NCBI GenBank assembly: GCA_014879535.1 | Contig: JACSRX010000052.1 | Location: 1-58,333, forward strand | From: Chthoniobacterales bacterium | GTDB lineage: Bacteria > Verrucomicrobiota > Verrucomicrobiia > Chthoniobacterales > JACTMZ01 | Direction: 5' to 3' | DNA length: 58,333 nt | In this document: positions 17,997 through 27,699 of the stretch, in pieces | Position numbering within the stretch: the first letter of the stretch is position 1 | Layout of the letters: the number at the start of each line of letters is the position of its first letter | Position numbers and translations under genes: made by a program | Notes under the pieces: model-generated | The model's database searches: none | What the model saw: the letters and a program-made list of their open reading frames with translations, nothing else | What the model was told of the DNA's origin: nothing

Positions 17997-19361
17997 ATGC
18001 TGGAGTTCCCCGCTGAAAGGTCCGCCCCCCCGCGGAAAGAACCGTGGACGGTCACCCGCCTCAACCGCGAGGTGCGCTCCTGCCTTGAGAGCCGCCTCGG
18101 TGCCGTCTGGGTTGTCGGTGAAATCTCCAACCTGCGCCGCCAGCCCTCGGGGCATTCGTATTTCAGCCTCAAGGACGAGTCCTGCCAGGTCTCCTGCGTG
18201 ATGTTCCGCGGCGCCTCGCCCGGTGCGGGCGCCTTGCGCGACGGCATGCAGGTGGAAATCTTCGGCGAAATCGGCGTTTACGAGCCTCGCGGACAATACC
18301 AGATCATCGTCCGGCGCGCCCAGGCACGGGGGGCGGGCGAACTCGAGGCCAAACTTCGGGCGCTCCACGAGAAACTGCGCAACGAGGGGCTCTTCGACCA
18401 GGACCGCAAGCGCGCCCTGCCTCCCCACCCCGTGCGGGTCGGCGTCGTCACGTCGCCTGCCGGGGCCGCCATCCGCGACTTCCTCCACATCCTCGCCCGG
18501 CGCGCACCGCACATCGAAGTCTTCATCGCCCCGGTGCGCGTTCAGGGCAGGGGCGCCGCGGCGGAAATCGCCTTGGCCGTCTCGCAGTTCGCAGACCCGG
18601 TGGACAGCAGCTTCCCGGCGGTCGATGTCATCGTCGTCACACGCGGCGGCGGCAGCTTGGAGGACTTGTGGGAATTCAACGAGGAGGACGTCGCCCGCGC
18701 CATTGCCGCAAGTGCCGTCCCGGTCATTTCCGCCGTCGGACACGAAACCGATGTCACCACCTCGGATTTGGTTGCCGATGTCCGCGCACCCACTCCGAGC
18801 GCCGCCGCCGAGATCCTCAGTTCGGACCGCGCGGAAATCTTCAATCGTCTGGCCTACCTGCTCGGGCGCATGGAGCGTGAAACCTCCTCGCGGCTCGAAT
18901 TGGCCCGCGAGCAACTCCGACGCCACGCCACCTCGGGTGCGTTTGCGTCGCCTCGCCGCCGGGTCGCGGATCTTCGGTTGCTGGCCGATGATCTCTCCGA
19001 ACGTTCCACCCTCGCGGTCGGGAGGCGCCTCGCCCTGCTGCGAGAGGGTGCCTTCCGGGCCCGGTCCATCCTGCGCGCCCGCTCGCCCGCCTCGCAGCTG
19101 GCCACACTGCGCGAGCGGCTTGGGGCGCTGGACATGCGCCGCGCGAAGGCCGTCGCCTCGGCATTGCAAATGAGGCGTCAGTTGCACGCCCGCCTGCGCC
19201 ACGAGCTCGAATTGCTCGGCCCCCGCCAGACACTGGCCCGCGGTTTCACGGTCACGATGGACGCCTCACGCCGGGCCATCACCTCGTCGGAGACCGCCGC
19301 AAAACAACCGGAACTCATCACCCTTTTCGCCGACGGGGAGGTCACATCGCACCCGGAATAG
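17997..19361 (+). CDS. xseA: Exodeoxyribonuclease VII large subunit
   Basis: 454 residues from ATG 17997. The N-terminal OB fold (about 20-110) has [20 protein letters not shown] and [10 protein letters not shown]. The catalytic domain has [39 protein letters not shown] and [20 protein letters not shown], all diagnostic of XseA. A long helical stretch (about 280-420) and a C-terminal TLARGFTVT complete it. It degrades single-stranded DNA with the XseB subunit, which is not in the window. It is divergent from pyrH and convergent with aat. Confidence 0.96.
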   Translation: MLEFPAERSAPPRKEPWTVTRLNREVRSCLESRLGAVWVVGEISNLRRQPSGHSYFSLKDESCQVSCVMFRGASPGAGALRDGMQVEIFGEIGVYEPRGQYQIIVRRAQARGAGELEAKLRALHEKLRNEGLFDQDRKRALPPHPVRVGVVTSPAGAAIRDFLHILARRAPHIEVFIAPVRVQGRGAAAEIALAVSQFADPVDSSFPAVDVIVVTRGGGSLEDLWEFNEEDVARAIAASAVPVISAVGHETDVTTSDLVADVRAPTPSAAAEILSSDRAEIFNRLAYLLGRMERETSSRLELAREQLRRHATSGAFASPRRRVADLRLLADDLSERSTLAVGRRLALLREGAFRARSILRARSPASQLATLRERLGALDMRRAKAVASALQMRRQLHARLRHELELLGPRQTLARGFTVTMDASRRAITSSETAAKQPELITLFADGEVTSHPE

Positions 19362-19388
19362 GCACGGGTGCGGCCGCGGCTGCCGTGG

Positions 19389-20060
19389 TCACCGCGCAAG
19401 AAGGCGACCGTCCGCCGCCCGGGTGCGCATCCCCGTGATTTCCGCAGGCTCCCCTCCGGGGAAAGCCCTCTGCTGCCGCAAGGCTTTGCGCAGGATTCCC
19501 AGGTAAACATCCCGCCTCACCTCCACCGCACCGAAACTCGCGAGATGGTCCGTGACCCATTGGATGTCGAGCAGCGTGAATTCCTGAGCACGCAGGATGC
19601 CGACCAAGGCGAACAGCGCCAGCTTGGAGGCATCGCTGGCGCGCGAAAACATCGACTCCCCGAAAAATGCCGCTCCCAACTGCACGCCGTAGAGGCCCCC
19701 TTCCAGACGGCCGTCAGCCCACACCTCCACGCTGTGCGCGGCACCCTGGGCATGGAGCACCGAGTAAACCGCGGCGATCGCCGGGTCGATCCACGTCTCC
19801 CGGCGGTCAGCACACCCTGCCACCACCTCCCCGAATGCCGCGTTGACCGTCACCGTGAACGCCGATCTCCGCAACGACCGGCGGAACCCGTGCGGCAGGT
19901 GGAATCCGTCGAGTGGCAGGATTCCCCGCGGATCCGGCGAAAACCACCTCAGCCTCCCGTCCCCGCAGCCCATCGGGAAAAACCCGTCCCGGTAGGCACG
20001 CAGCACGGAAACCGCGGTCAGGCGCTCGGGGTGGAAGGATTGCGAGACCAAATCCGACAT
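19389..20060 (-). CDS. aat: Leucyl/phenylalanyl-tRNA-protein transferase
   Basis: 223 residues. It transfers Leu or Phe from tRNA to N-terminal Arg or Lys of proteins, marking them for ClpAP. Motifs: AYRDGFFPMG, LRWFSPDPRGILPLDGFHLP, ETWIDPAIAAVY, HSVEVWADGRLEGGLYGV, GAAFFGESMFSRASDASKLAL and LLDIQWVTDHLASFGA. All blocks are intact and in order. A separate transcription unit, convergent with xseA with a gap of 27 bases. Confidence 0.96.
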   Translation of the reverse strand: MSDLVSQSFHPERLTAVSVLRAYRDGFFPMGCGDGRLRWFSPDPRGILPLDGFHLPHGFRRSLRRSAFTVTVNAAFGEVVAGCADRRETWIDPAIAAVYSVLHAQGAAHSVEVWADGRLEGGLYGVQLGAAFFGESMFSRASDASKLALFALVGILRAQEFTLLDIQWVTDHLASFGAVEVRRDVYLGILRKALRQQRAFPGGEPAEITGMRTRAADGRLLAR

Positions 20061-20140
20061 GTCAGGCCCAACCTTTTACGCAATCGGCGCCGCGGTGCAA
20101 CCCGCTCCTTCGGGAGGACCCGGCCCTCCACCGGAAGGCT

Positions 20141-20168
20141 TTGATTTTCACCGCTCGGACGTTAGGTT
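20141..20168 (+). promoter_or_regulatory. Promoter of the D-Ala-D-Ala carboxypeptidase gene
   Basis: TTGATT (20141-20146) and TAGGTT (20163-20168) are spaced by 16 bases. The -10 box ends 11 bases before ATG 20180, so the leader would be about 4-5 bases. Confidence 0.45.
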
Positions 20169-20179
20169 GTGGGGCCTTT

Positions 20180-21112
20180 ATGACTATGCGCCGCCTTGTT
20201 TTCATCACCTTGGGGCTGTCCCTCGCTTGGAGCGCCCCGCAGGCGGGAGCCGCCCGCAGCCACATCGTGGTGGATGCCGAAACCGGGCACATCCTGACTT
20301 CCGGCAACCCCAACCAGAAAGTGCAGATCGCGAGCCTGACAAAAATCGCCACAGCCATGGTGGTGATGGACTGGGCGGATGCCACCCGCAGCTCCCTTGC
20401 CACCACGGTCACCGTGCCTGCCGGCATCAGCGGCGTCAGCGGGGTCAACCCCTGCGGACTGCAGCCCGGCGACAAGGTTTCCCTTCGCGATCTGCTCTAT
20501 GCGGCGATGATGCAATCCGACAACCACGCCGCCTACACACTCGCGCACAGCGTCGGTTCGCGCCTGCCCAACCGCCAGCAACTGCCTCCCGTGGAGAACT
20601 TCACCGCGCACATGAATGCGCTCGCGCGAAAACTCGAGATGAAGCGCACCCTGTTCCTCAACCCGCACGGCCTCGACAACATGGAGACGCCCCCGCACTC
20701 CACCGCGGCGGACCTGGCGCGGCTCACCCGCTACGCTTACACCCACGCGGGCTTCAATTTCTACGTTTCCCAGCCGGCACGGGAGATCAGCATCACGGGC
20801 GCCGATGGCAGCCCGCGAGGATTCGTCCTGCGCAACACCAACGAATTGCTCGGGCAGGAGGACATCGACGGTGTCAAAACCGGACGCACTTCGCGGGCCG
20901 GCGACTGCATCGTCCTGTCCGCCGACCGCGATCCGCTCGTGGTCGAGGCGGCCGGCGGCGGAAAAGTCGCCGTCCCTCGCCGGGTGATCCTCGTCCTTCT
21001 CGGATCGAACGACCGCTTCTCCGAGGGACTCTCCATGATGCGCCACGCATGGGATCTCTATGGACGATGGGTGGCACAGGGGCGCCCCGTGAGCAAGCGC
21101 ACCAGCATCTGA
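20180..21112 (+). CDS. D-alanyl-D-alanine carboxypeptidase (peptidase S11)
   Basis: 310 residues. The signal peptide ends near PQAGA (about residue 24). The three active-site motifs of penicillin-binding carboxypeptidases are present: SLTK (Ser nucleophile, about residue 52), SDN (about 114) and KTG in DGVKTGRTSRAG (about 234). It should trim the terminal D-Ala of peptidoglycan stem peptides in the periplasm. There is no C-terminal DacA-type beta domain or amphipathic anchor, so it is a short family member. pfkA starts 4 bases later. Confidence 0.92.
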   Translation: MTMRRLVFITLGLSLAWSAPQAGAARSHIVVDAETGHILTSGNPNQKVQIASLTKIATAMVVMDWADATRSSLATTVTVPAGISGVSGVNPCGLQPGDKVSLRDLLYAAMMQSDNHAAYTLAHSVGSRLPNRQQLPPVENFTAHMNALARKLEMKRTLFLNPHGLDNMETPPHSTAADLARLTRYAYTHAGFNFYVSQPAREISITGADGSPRGFVLRNTNELLGQEDIDGVKTGRTSRAGDCIVLSADRDPLVVEAAGGGKVAVPRRVILVLLGSNDRFSEGLSMMRHAWDLYGRWVAQGRPVSKRTSI

Positions 21113-21116
21113 CCCC

Positions 21117-22196
21117 ATGCCTGCGCCGCGCTTGGGCATCCTGACCGCCGGCGGTGATTGCGCCGGCCTCAATGCCGTCATCCGCGGCATCGTCTGCGCG
21201 GCGGCAAGGCGCAACATCGAAGTCGTCGGCTTCACCGAAGGTTACGAGGGGCTTCTTCACCCCGCCTCCACCCGCATCCTCACCCCGGCCGGCACCCGCG
21301 GCATCGAATCGACCGGGGGCACCGTCCTCGGCTCGACCAACAAGGGTCGCTTCCAACTCCGCCGCGGCCCGGGAGGGGAGTCGATCTTGTCCGACGCGCT
21401 GGTGCGGGCCGCGCGCCAGGCGCTCGACCAGAACCGCGTCGATGCTCTCATCGTCATGGGCGGCGACGGATCGCTGCGCACCGCCCTTCAACTGTCGAGA
21501 GCCGGACTGAGGGTGATCGGGGTTCCGAAAACCATCGACAACGACCTCGATTCGACCGACGTCACCTTCGGCTTCGACACCGCGGTCGCCCGTGTGGCCG
21601 GCGCGGTGGAAAACCTGCGTTCCACGGCCGAAAGCCACCGCCGACTGCTGGTGCTCGAGGTCATGGGTCGCCACACCGGGTGGCTGGCCCTGCACGGCGG
21701 GGTTGCCGGTGGTGCCGACATCATCCTGCTGCCCGAGATCCCGTTTGACGGGGACCTGCTCACCAAATTTGTCCGGGAACTCGAGCGGCGCGGCCAGCGA
21801 TCGCTTGTCGCCGTCGTGGCCGAGGGTTCCCGCGCCAAAACCGGGCGTCAAATACGCCGCCAGACATCCACGGGCGACAGCCGCTTGGGCGGCATCGGAA
21901 ATTACGTCGAATCGCTGGTGGCTTCGCGCACCGGCCGCGAAACCCGCACCTGCTCGCTGGGCCATCTGCAGAGGGGGGGGGCGCCCACCGCTTTCGACCG
22001 GGTGCTGGGGCAGCAATTCGGCGTGCGGGCCGTCGAACTGGCGGGTGATGGAATGTTCGGGCGCATGGTCAGCTACCGCTTCGGATCGGTGACCGATGTC
22101 GCGCTCGCCGATGCCGTCAACCGCCGCCGCGTCATCTCTCCCGACACCCAGATGCTGCGCCATGCACGCGCCCTCGGGATTTTTCTCGGCGACTGA
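21117..22196 (+). CDS. pfkA: 6-phosphofructokinase
   Basis: 359 residues. The glycolytic kinase fold is clear: GILTAGGDCAGLNAVIRG at the N-terminus, VMGGDGSLRTA, VPKTIDNDLDSTDVTFGFDTA, EVMGRHTGWLAL and LGHLQRGGAPTAFDR. The phosphoryl donor is uncertain. Gly in GGDGS (E. coli position 104) is ATP-type, while Lys in PKTIDND (E. coli 124) is the residue seen in pyrophosphate-dependent enzymes and in some ATP enzymes of the long clade. It lies 4 bases after the carboxypeptidase and is convergent with the GT4 gene. Confidence 0.94.
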   Translation: MPAPRLGILTAGGDCAGLNAVIRGIVCAAARRNIEVVGFTEGYEGLLHPASTRILTPAGTRGIESTGGTVLGSTNKGRFQLRRGPGGESILSDALVRAARQALDQNRVDALIVMGGDGSLRTALQLSRAGLRVIGVPKTIDNDLDSTDVTFGFDTAVARVAGAVENLRSTAESHRRLLVLEVMGRHTGWLALHGGVAGGADIILLPEIPFDGDLLTKFVRELERRGQRSLVAVVAEGSRAKTGRQIRRQTSTGDSRLGGIGNYVESLVASRTGRETRTCSLGHLQRGGAPTAFDRVLGQQFGVRAVELAGDGMFGRMVSYRFGSVTDVALADAVNRRRVISPDTQMLRHARALGIFLGD

Positions 22197-22217
22197 CGGC
22201 GCCTCCCCCGGAAGCAC

Positions 22218-23351
22218 CTACTTTCTCACAACAGATGCCAGTGTCTCCTCGTAGGCGGACACAATCTTCCCGAAGTCGAACTTCCGCGCGATCCCCAAGC
22301 TCTCCGTCTGCCGCCGCCGAAGTTCCTCACGATCGTTCATCGCCTCCTCCAGTGCAGACCTCCACGCCTCCTCATCATCGAGGGGCAACACCCACCCGTT
22401 CGCACCGTCCGCAAGCACATCCCGCAGACCGGGAATGGCACTGCCGCAGATGGCCAGACCGTGCGCAACAGCCTCGATCGCCGCAACCGGAAGCCCCTCG
22501 GAGAGGGAAGGCATCACCAGCAGGTCGGACTCCTTCATGACGGCACGCACGATGCCTTCGTCAACCCATCCGCGGAACTCGCATTTGTCCCACACACCTC
22601 CTCGGCGGAGTTCATCCTCCAACGCCCCGCGCAGCGGCCCGTCGCCGAGGAACACCGCCTTCCACGGCCTCCCGCGCATGGATGCCAGCACGCGGCCGAG
22701 AAATACGGGATTCTTCTGCACGCTGATGCGTCCGGTGAAAAGCAGGCGCAGAATCCCCCCGCCATCCGGAGCCGGCGGTTCCGTTTCGCGGACGGGTGTG
22801 CCATTGAGAATCACCCTCGGCGAAACCCCGTAGGCCTGCCCTGCCAGCGCGGCAACATGCGAACTCACGGCCGTCACGGCTGCAGCATCCCTCCAAACCG
22901 GCCGCGTGAAAGGTTTGACCAATCGGAACAAATGATCGGTCTGCTCCGGCGCCCCGCCGGGGACATCACCCAAATGCACTGTCAGCACATAGGGCACCCC
23001 GGTCAGACGGCTCGCCAACCACGCGACCGGCCCGGTCGGCACCGCGAAATGCACATGCATCACATCCGGCTTCCACGTCCGCGCCGCATCCCACACCGGC
23101 AACGCATTGGCCAGCACATATCCTCCCATCTCCGGCACGCTGCATGTGTCCGGTTTGCGGCGGAAGGCAAACCGGCGATGAACATCCACGCCCTCGGAGG
23201 ACACCTCGTGGGAGGGAAGTCCCGCAACACGCGATGTCTGCACCCGCACATGGTGCCCTCGCCGCGCCAATTCGGAGGCGAGTTGCGCCGCCACGCGCCC
23301 GCCGCCGCCGCCCACCGGTGGATACTCATAGTTGACGACCAGAATCTTCAT
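22218..23351 (-). CDS. GT4-type glycosyltransferase
   Basis: 377 residues from ATG 23351 (MKILVVNYEYPPVGGGGGRV), a GT-B retaining glycosyltransferase. The glycine-rich acceptor-side loop PPVGGGGGR, LLFTGRISVQKNPVFL and the donor-site E-x7-E region in SLSEGLPVAAIEAVAHGLAI are visible. It probably adds a sugar to a surface glycan at the cytoplasmic face of the membrane. Its start overlaps the asnB stop as ATGA, and it ends the long hem-glycan operon. The sugar is unknown. Confidence 0.92.
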   Translation of the reverse strand: MKILVVNYEYPPVGGGGGRVAAQLASELARRGHHVRVQTSRVAGLPSHEVSSEGVDVHRRFAFRRKPDTCSVPEMGGYVLANALPVWDAARTWKPDVMHVHFAVPTGPVAWLASRLTGVPYVLTVHLGDVPGGAPEQTDHLFRLVKPFTRPVWRDAAAVTAVSSHVAALAGQAYGVSPRVILNGTPVRETEPPAPDGGGILRLLFTGRISVQKNPVFLGRVLASMRGRPWKAVFLGDGPLRGALEDELRRGGVWDKCEFRGWVDEGIVRAVMKESDLLVMPSLSEGLPVAAIEAVAHGLAICGSAIPGLRDVLADGANGWVLPLDDEEAWRSALEEAMNDREELRRRQTESLGIARKFDFGKIVSAYEETLASVVRK

Positions 23352-25195
23352 GCGATCCCGGTTCTCCGTTTCCATTCCCCGTAAACCCACGCGTTCCACA
23401 GGAACAGGCGGTGATTGCGGATCCCCGCGGAGTGCTCGGAAAGCAAGCGCGCCGCAACGGAAGGGCACGGCATGGCCGCGGGATCGATGGACATGTCGCC
23501 CGACCGGAACCACGCCCCGACCGGCACGCCGAACCCCTTCTTTTTCCGGTCGATGATCTCATCCGGGAGCAATCCCCGCGCCGCCTCCTTGAGCAGATAC
23601 TTCGTGCAGCCCCCGCGCAGCCGCCATGCGGATGGAATCCGGCGCGCGAGATTCACCACATTGATGTCGAGGAATGGCGCTCGCACTTCGAGGCTGCTCA
23701 TCATGCTGGCGCGGTCCACCTTCGCAAGGACGCTGTCCTGCAGGTAGAGGCGGATGAAGAACCCCGTGGCCTTCTCCACCGGGTCTTCGCTATGGATGCC
23801 GTCCCACGCCTCGATGGCCTCGCTGAAAACCTCCTCCATGTCCGCGCCCCCGAAACAATCCTGCAAATCGGGAGCGTCCATGCCGGCCATCCATGTCGGG
23901 ATCCATTGCGAAGGCGGACGGGCGGCGCCCCGGACGAAACGCTTCAGTGCAAAGTCCAGACTCAGATAGCGGTGCGAAACCGGCAACCGGTCGGCCAGCG
24001 AGATGATCGCCGGATGCAGCGCCTTCGGAACGAGGCTCCTGTAGAACGCGGCGGCGTGGAGCGCCCGGAACGGTTCGTAGCCTGCGAAAAGCTCATCTCC
24101 GCCGTCCCCACCCAGCGCCACCGTCACCTCCCTGCGGGTGAACTTGCTCAGCAAGAAGGTCGGCAGGAGTGAGCTGTCGCCATTCGGCTCGTCCAAGCGG
24201 CTGTAGATTTCCGGTAACAGACCGCGCGCATTCGCGAGGTTGAGCGTTTCCGTCCTGTGGCGCGACCCGATCCACTCCGCCACCCGCGCGGCGAACGGAA
24301 GTTCGTCGTAGGTCGGCTCGTCGAAACCGATGCTGAAAGTCTGCAGCCCCCCCCTTGGCAGGTCCTTCGCCGCCAAGGCCGCCACCAGCGACGAGTCAAT
24401 GCCTCCGCTCAGGAACACCCCGAGCGGCACATCCGCCACCATGCGCCGCCGCACGGCATCACCCAGCACCCCGCGCAATTCCTCCCGCCATTCCGCTGGT
24501 GAGCCTCCCGCGTCCGGTTCGGGCTGGTAATCCCAGTAACGCCAAACGCGCAGCTCCGAGGTCTGGATGTCGACGCTCAAGGAATGCCCGCCCGGCAGCT
24601 TCTTCGTTCCCTCGGTCATCGCCAGCGGCGCCGGCACGTAGCCGTAGGCGAAATATTTGCGAACCGCCGGCGCCGAAACCCCGCGCGGCACCCCGGGATG
24701 CTCGAGAAGCGCGTTCAACTCGGAGGCGAACACAAAACAGCCGCGGTCGGCCGAATGATGGTAGTAGAACGGCTTCTTCCCGAACCGGTCCCTGCTCGCA
24801 AAAAGTCGCCGGCGTCCGCGGTCGAAGATGACGAACGCCCACATGCCGTTGAGACGGTGCACCATTCCGTCGCCCCATTCGGCATACGCCTCCAGCAAGA
24901 CCTCCGTGTCCGAATGGTCCGTGCGGAACACCCGCCCGGCGGCAGCCAGATCCGCGCGCAACTCCGCGTAATTGTAGATTTCGCCGTTGAACACGATCCC
25001 GCAGGATTCGTCGGCACTCCACATCGGCTGTGCGCCCCCCTCGAGGTCGAGGATGCTCAGGCGCCGATGGCCGAGCAAAACACCATCACCCTCCCAATCT
25101 CCCGCTGCATCAGGGCCGCGATCCACGAGCCGCCGCGTCATCCGTGCAAGATCCTCCCGCGTGCCCGGACCGATGAATCCTGCGATGCCGCACAT
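23348..25195 (-). CDS. asnB: Glutamine-hydrolysing asparagine synthase (AsnB type)
   Basis: 615 residues. Cys2 (MCGIAGF) is the glutaminase nucleophile. RLSILDLEGGAQPM, FNGEIYNYAELR and RDRFGKKPFYY follow in the N-terminal domain (about 1-210). The synthetase domain has the PP-loop LSGGIDSSLVAALAA and GGDGGDELFAGYEPF, then SLEVRAPFLD and the RKKKGFGVP block. In glycan loci such enzymes often amidate sugar acids or act in exopolysaccharide (exosortase-type) clusters, so plain Asn synthesis is not certain. It overlaps the GT4 gene by 4 bases and follows the GT2 gene by 16. Confidence 0.93.
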   Translation of the reverse strand: MCGIAGFIGPGTREDLARMTRRLVDRGPDAAGDWEGDGVLLGHRRLSILDLEGGAQPMWSADESCGIVFNGEIYNYAELRADLAAAGRVFRTDHSDTEVLLEAYAEWGDGMVHRLNGMWAFVIFDRGRRRLFASRDRFGKKPFYYHHSADRGCFVFASELNALLEHPGVPRGVSAPAVRKYFAYGYVPAPLAMTEGTKKLPGGHSLSVDIQTSELRVWRYWDYQPEPDAGGSPAEWREELRGVLGDAVRRRMVADVPLGVFLSGGIDSSLVAALAAKDLPRGGLQTFSIGFDEPTYDELPFAARVAEWIGSRHRTETLNLANARGLLPEIYSRLDEPNGDSSLLPTFLLSKFTRREVTVALGGDGGDELFAGYEPFRALHAAAFYRSLVPKALHPAIISLADRLPVSHRYLSLDFALKRFVRGAARPPSQWIPTWMAGMDAPDLQDCFGGADMEEVFSEAIEAWDGIHSEDPVEKATGFFIRLYLQDSVLAKVDRASMMSSLEVRAPFLDINVVNLARRIPSAWRLRGGCTKYLLKEAARGLLPDEIIDRKKKGFGVPVGAWFRSGDMSIDPAAMPCPSVAARLLSEHSAGIRNHRLFLWNAWVYGEWKRRTGIA

Positions 25196-25211
25196 GAACG
25201 GAAGGACGGAC

Positions 25212-26189
25212 TCAGCGATCCGCGCGGTCGAAATTGCGCTTCGAGCGCAGCATGTAGGTCGGCTTGTCCTGCGCCTCGTAGAATGTCCGCGTGATCATTT
25301 CCGCCAGCAACCCCATGAGGACGCAAATGATGCCGGTCATGAAGGAGAACACCGCCATCATGGGAAGCGGCGTGGCGGTGAAAAAATACCCCTGTGCCCG
25401 CATGTAGAACGTCCAGACTGTGAACCCGAGCGCCGCAGCGAAGAAAAGCAGGCCCCAGAAACCAAAGAGATACATCGGCTTGAGCATGAACTTGTCCATG
25501 AACTTCACCGTCAGCAAGTCGAAGATCACCTTCATCACGCGCTCGAGTCCGTATTTCGACGAGCCTGTCTTGCGCGGATGGTGGTTGACCGGGATTTCGG
25601 TGATGCGCGCCCCGTGCCATTTCGCATAGATCGGCAGGAACCGGTGCATCTCGCCGTAAAGGCGCACCCCGCCGATGACGTCGGCGCGGTAGGCCTTCAG
25701 CGAACATCCGAAGTCGTGCAGGGAGACTCCAGAGACGCTGGAAATCAGACGGTTCGCCATGATGCTTGGCAGATTGCGCTGCAGCGCATTGTCCTGCCTG
25801 TCCTTGCGCCAACCGCTCACGACATCGAACCCCTCGTTGATCTTTTCGAGCATGGCCGGGATGTCCGCCGGGTCGTTCTGGTTGTCACCATCGAGTGGAA
25901 TGATCACAACACCGCTCGCATGGTCGAACCCGGCCATCATCGCCGCGGTCTGGCCGAAATTGCGCCGGAAGTGCAGCACCCGCACATTCGGGTCGGTGGC
26001 CGCGATCTCATCGAGCTTGCGGTCCGACCCGTCGGTGCTGCCGTCATTGATGAAGATCATCTCCCAGGGACGCCCCAACCCCGTGAGGACCCTGCGCGTC
26101 GCTTCGTAAAGCGGGCCGATGGCCTCGACTTCGTTGAACACGGGAATCATCACCGAGACGAGACCGGTGGCTGTGTCGTTCGGCGGCAT
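25212..26189 (-). CDS. GT2 membrane glycosyltransferase (DPM1/GtrB/ArnC-like)
   Basis: 325 residues from ATG 26189. The GT-A domain has MIPVFNEVEAIGPLY, FINDGSTDGSD, the acidic metal site PLDGDNQNDP, and HDFGCSLKAYRADV. The C-terminal part has two membrane helices (MYLFGFWGLLFFAAALGF and MMAVFSFMTGIICVLMGLL). This layout is that of polyprenyl-phosphate sugar transferases. It follows cobA-hemD with one base between stop and start, and precedes asnB, so it is translated from the hem transcript. Confidence 0.92.
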   Translation of the reverse strand: MPPNDTATGLVSVMIPVFNEVEAIGPLYEATRRVLTGLGRPWEMIFINDGSTDGSDRKLDEIAATDPNVRVLHFRRNFGQTAAMMAGFDHASGVVIIPLDGDNQNDPADIPAMLEKINEGFDVVSGWRKDRQDNALQRNLPSIMANRLISSVSGVSLHDFGCSLKAYRADVIGGVRLYGEMHRFLPIYAKWHGARITEIPVNHHPRKTGSSKYGLERVMKVIFDLLTVKFMDKFMLKPMYLFGFWGLLFFAAALGFTVWTFYMRAQGYFFTATPLPMMAVFSFMTGIICVLMGLLAEMITRTFYEAQDKPTYMLRSKRNFDRADR

Positions 26190-26190
26190 G

Positions 26191-27699
26191 TCAGCGGGCG
26201 AAATGGCCTGTGATGGCCTCGACCAATCCGGACACATCGTGCCGGACGGCCTCAACCGCCGGCTGGGCGCCGAATTCCTTGAGGGTCTGGGTGGTCACCG
26301 GGCCGATACTGGCAAACTTGAGGCCGCTTGGCAGCGGTAATTTCAGGGCGAAAAAATTGCGCACGGTGGACGAGCTTGTGAAGACCGCGAGATCGGCACC
26401 CTCGGCAATCAGACGCCTGCGCGCCCCGGTGCGGTCCCCGGTTTCGGGAACCGTCCGGTAGGCGACAGCTTCATCGACAATCGCTCCCATCTTCGAGAGC
26501 TCCGCAGCCAACTCCCCGCTCGTCTCCTCCGGGCGCACCACGAGGATCCTCACATTCTCGACATCGGTCTTCCCGCGGAACTCGTCCACAAGCGACACCG
26601 CATGGAAAGTCGCCGCCATCAGGTCCACGTGGAAGTGGTGGTCCTTGATGCGCGCCTCCGTGGCGGCTCCGACCGCGGCGAACTTGGCGCCGCCGATCTC
26701 CCGCGCATCGTCGTAAAGCTTGAAGAACACCTCGAAGAACGCATCGACGCCGTTCGCACTCGTGAAGACGATCCACTCGTAGCAGTGCGCATCCTGCACC
26801 AACTCCCCGAACTCCCGGAGGTCCGGCGGAGGGTCCCGTCGGATCAGCGGCAACTCATACACATCAGCCCCGAGGTCGCGCAGCGAAGAGCACAGCTTCG
26901 ACGCCTGCACCCGGCTGCGCGTCACCACGATGCGCCGCCCGGACAACGGACGGACGGGCGAAAGTTTCCCGGCCAGGGCTGCAACCTCGCCGAAGATCGT
27001 GACAGCGGGCGCGGTCAGGCCGGCCTCCGCCGTGCGCGCGGCGATGTCCCCCAGGACTCCGGTCACCATCCGTTGGTCGCCCCGCGTGGCATGGCTGACC
27101 ACCGTGGCCGGGGTGGATGCGGGGGTTCCTCCCGCTTGGAGCTTCTCCGCGATTCCCTTCAGGTGCTCCATCCCCATGAGCAGCACCTTGGTTCCTTCGG
27201 CGGCGCCGACACGCCGGTAAACCTCCGCCGCCGCGGAATCGGAAGGATCCAGATGGCCGGAAAAAATCGTCAGCACCGAGTTCACGCCGCGCTGCGTCAC
27301 CGGGATCCCCGCGGCGGCTGGCGCGGCAAGGGCCGAAGACACGCCCGGCACGACCTCGAAACGCAGGCCGGCCTCGATCAGCGCCATGCATTCTTCCGCT
27401 CCGCGCGCCAGGACGAACGGATCCCCGCCCTTCAACCGCACCACGCGCCGCCCTGCCGATGTCTTTTCAACCAGCAGGCGGTTGATCTCCTCCTGCGCCA
27501 TCGCGTGCTCTCCGGATTTTTTTCCCGCGTAGATCAACTCGGCCTCATCCGGCGCAAAGCCCAGCAGTTCGCCATTGACCAGGTTGTCGTAAACCACGGT
27601 CTCCGCACGCTGGAGCACCTCGCGACCGCGCAGGGTGAGAAGCCCGGGATCGCCCGGACCCGCGCCGACCAGATAGCATATGCCGCCTTTATCCGCCAT
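26191..27699 (-). CDS. Fused uroporphyrinogen-III C-methyltransferase / uroporphyrinogen-III synthase (CobA-HemD)
   Basis: 502 residues. Residues about 1-245 are the SAM-dependent methyltransferase: YLVGAGPGDPGLLTLRG, RVVRLKGGDPFVLARGAEE, VVPGVSSALAAPAAAGIPVTQRG and a late 'TVVSHATRGDQ'. Residues about 250-502 are HemD: GRRIVVTRSRVQASKLCSSL, WIVFTSANGVDAFFEVF, VRILVVRPEET and LAVFTSSSTVRNFF. HemD makes uroporphyrinogen III and the methyltransferase diverts it to precorrin-2 (siroheme, B12). The gene overlaps hemC by 11 bases. ATG 27699 gives the standard start; the first residues of a longer open frame lie inside hemC. Confidence 0.95.
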   Translation of the reverse strand: MADKGGICYLVGAGPGDPGLLTLRGREVLQRAETVVYDNLVNGELLGFAPDEAELIYAGKKSGEHAMAQEEINRLLVEKTSAGRRVVRLKGGDPFVLARGAEECMALIEAGLRFEVVPGVSSALAAPAAAGIPVTQRGVNSVLTIFSGHLDPSDSAAAEVYRRVGAAEGTKVLLMGMEHLKGIAEKLQAGGTPASTPATVVSHATRGDQRMVTGVLGDIAARTAEAGLTAPAVTIFGEVAALAGKLSPVRPLSGRRIVVTRSRVQASKLCSSLRDLGADVYELPLIRRDPPPDLREFGELVQDAHCYEWIVFTSANGVDAFFEVFFKLYDDAREIGGAKFAAVGAATEARIKDHHFHVDLMAATFHAVSLVDEFRGKTDVENVRILVVRPEETSGELAAELSKMGAIVDEAVAYRTVPETGDRTGARRRLIAEGADLAVFTSSSTVRNFFALKLPLPSGLKFASIGPVTTQTLKEFGAQPAVEAVRHDVSGLVEAITGHFAR

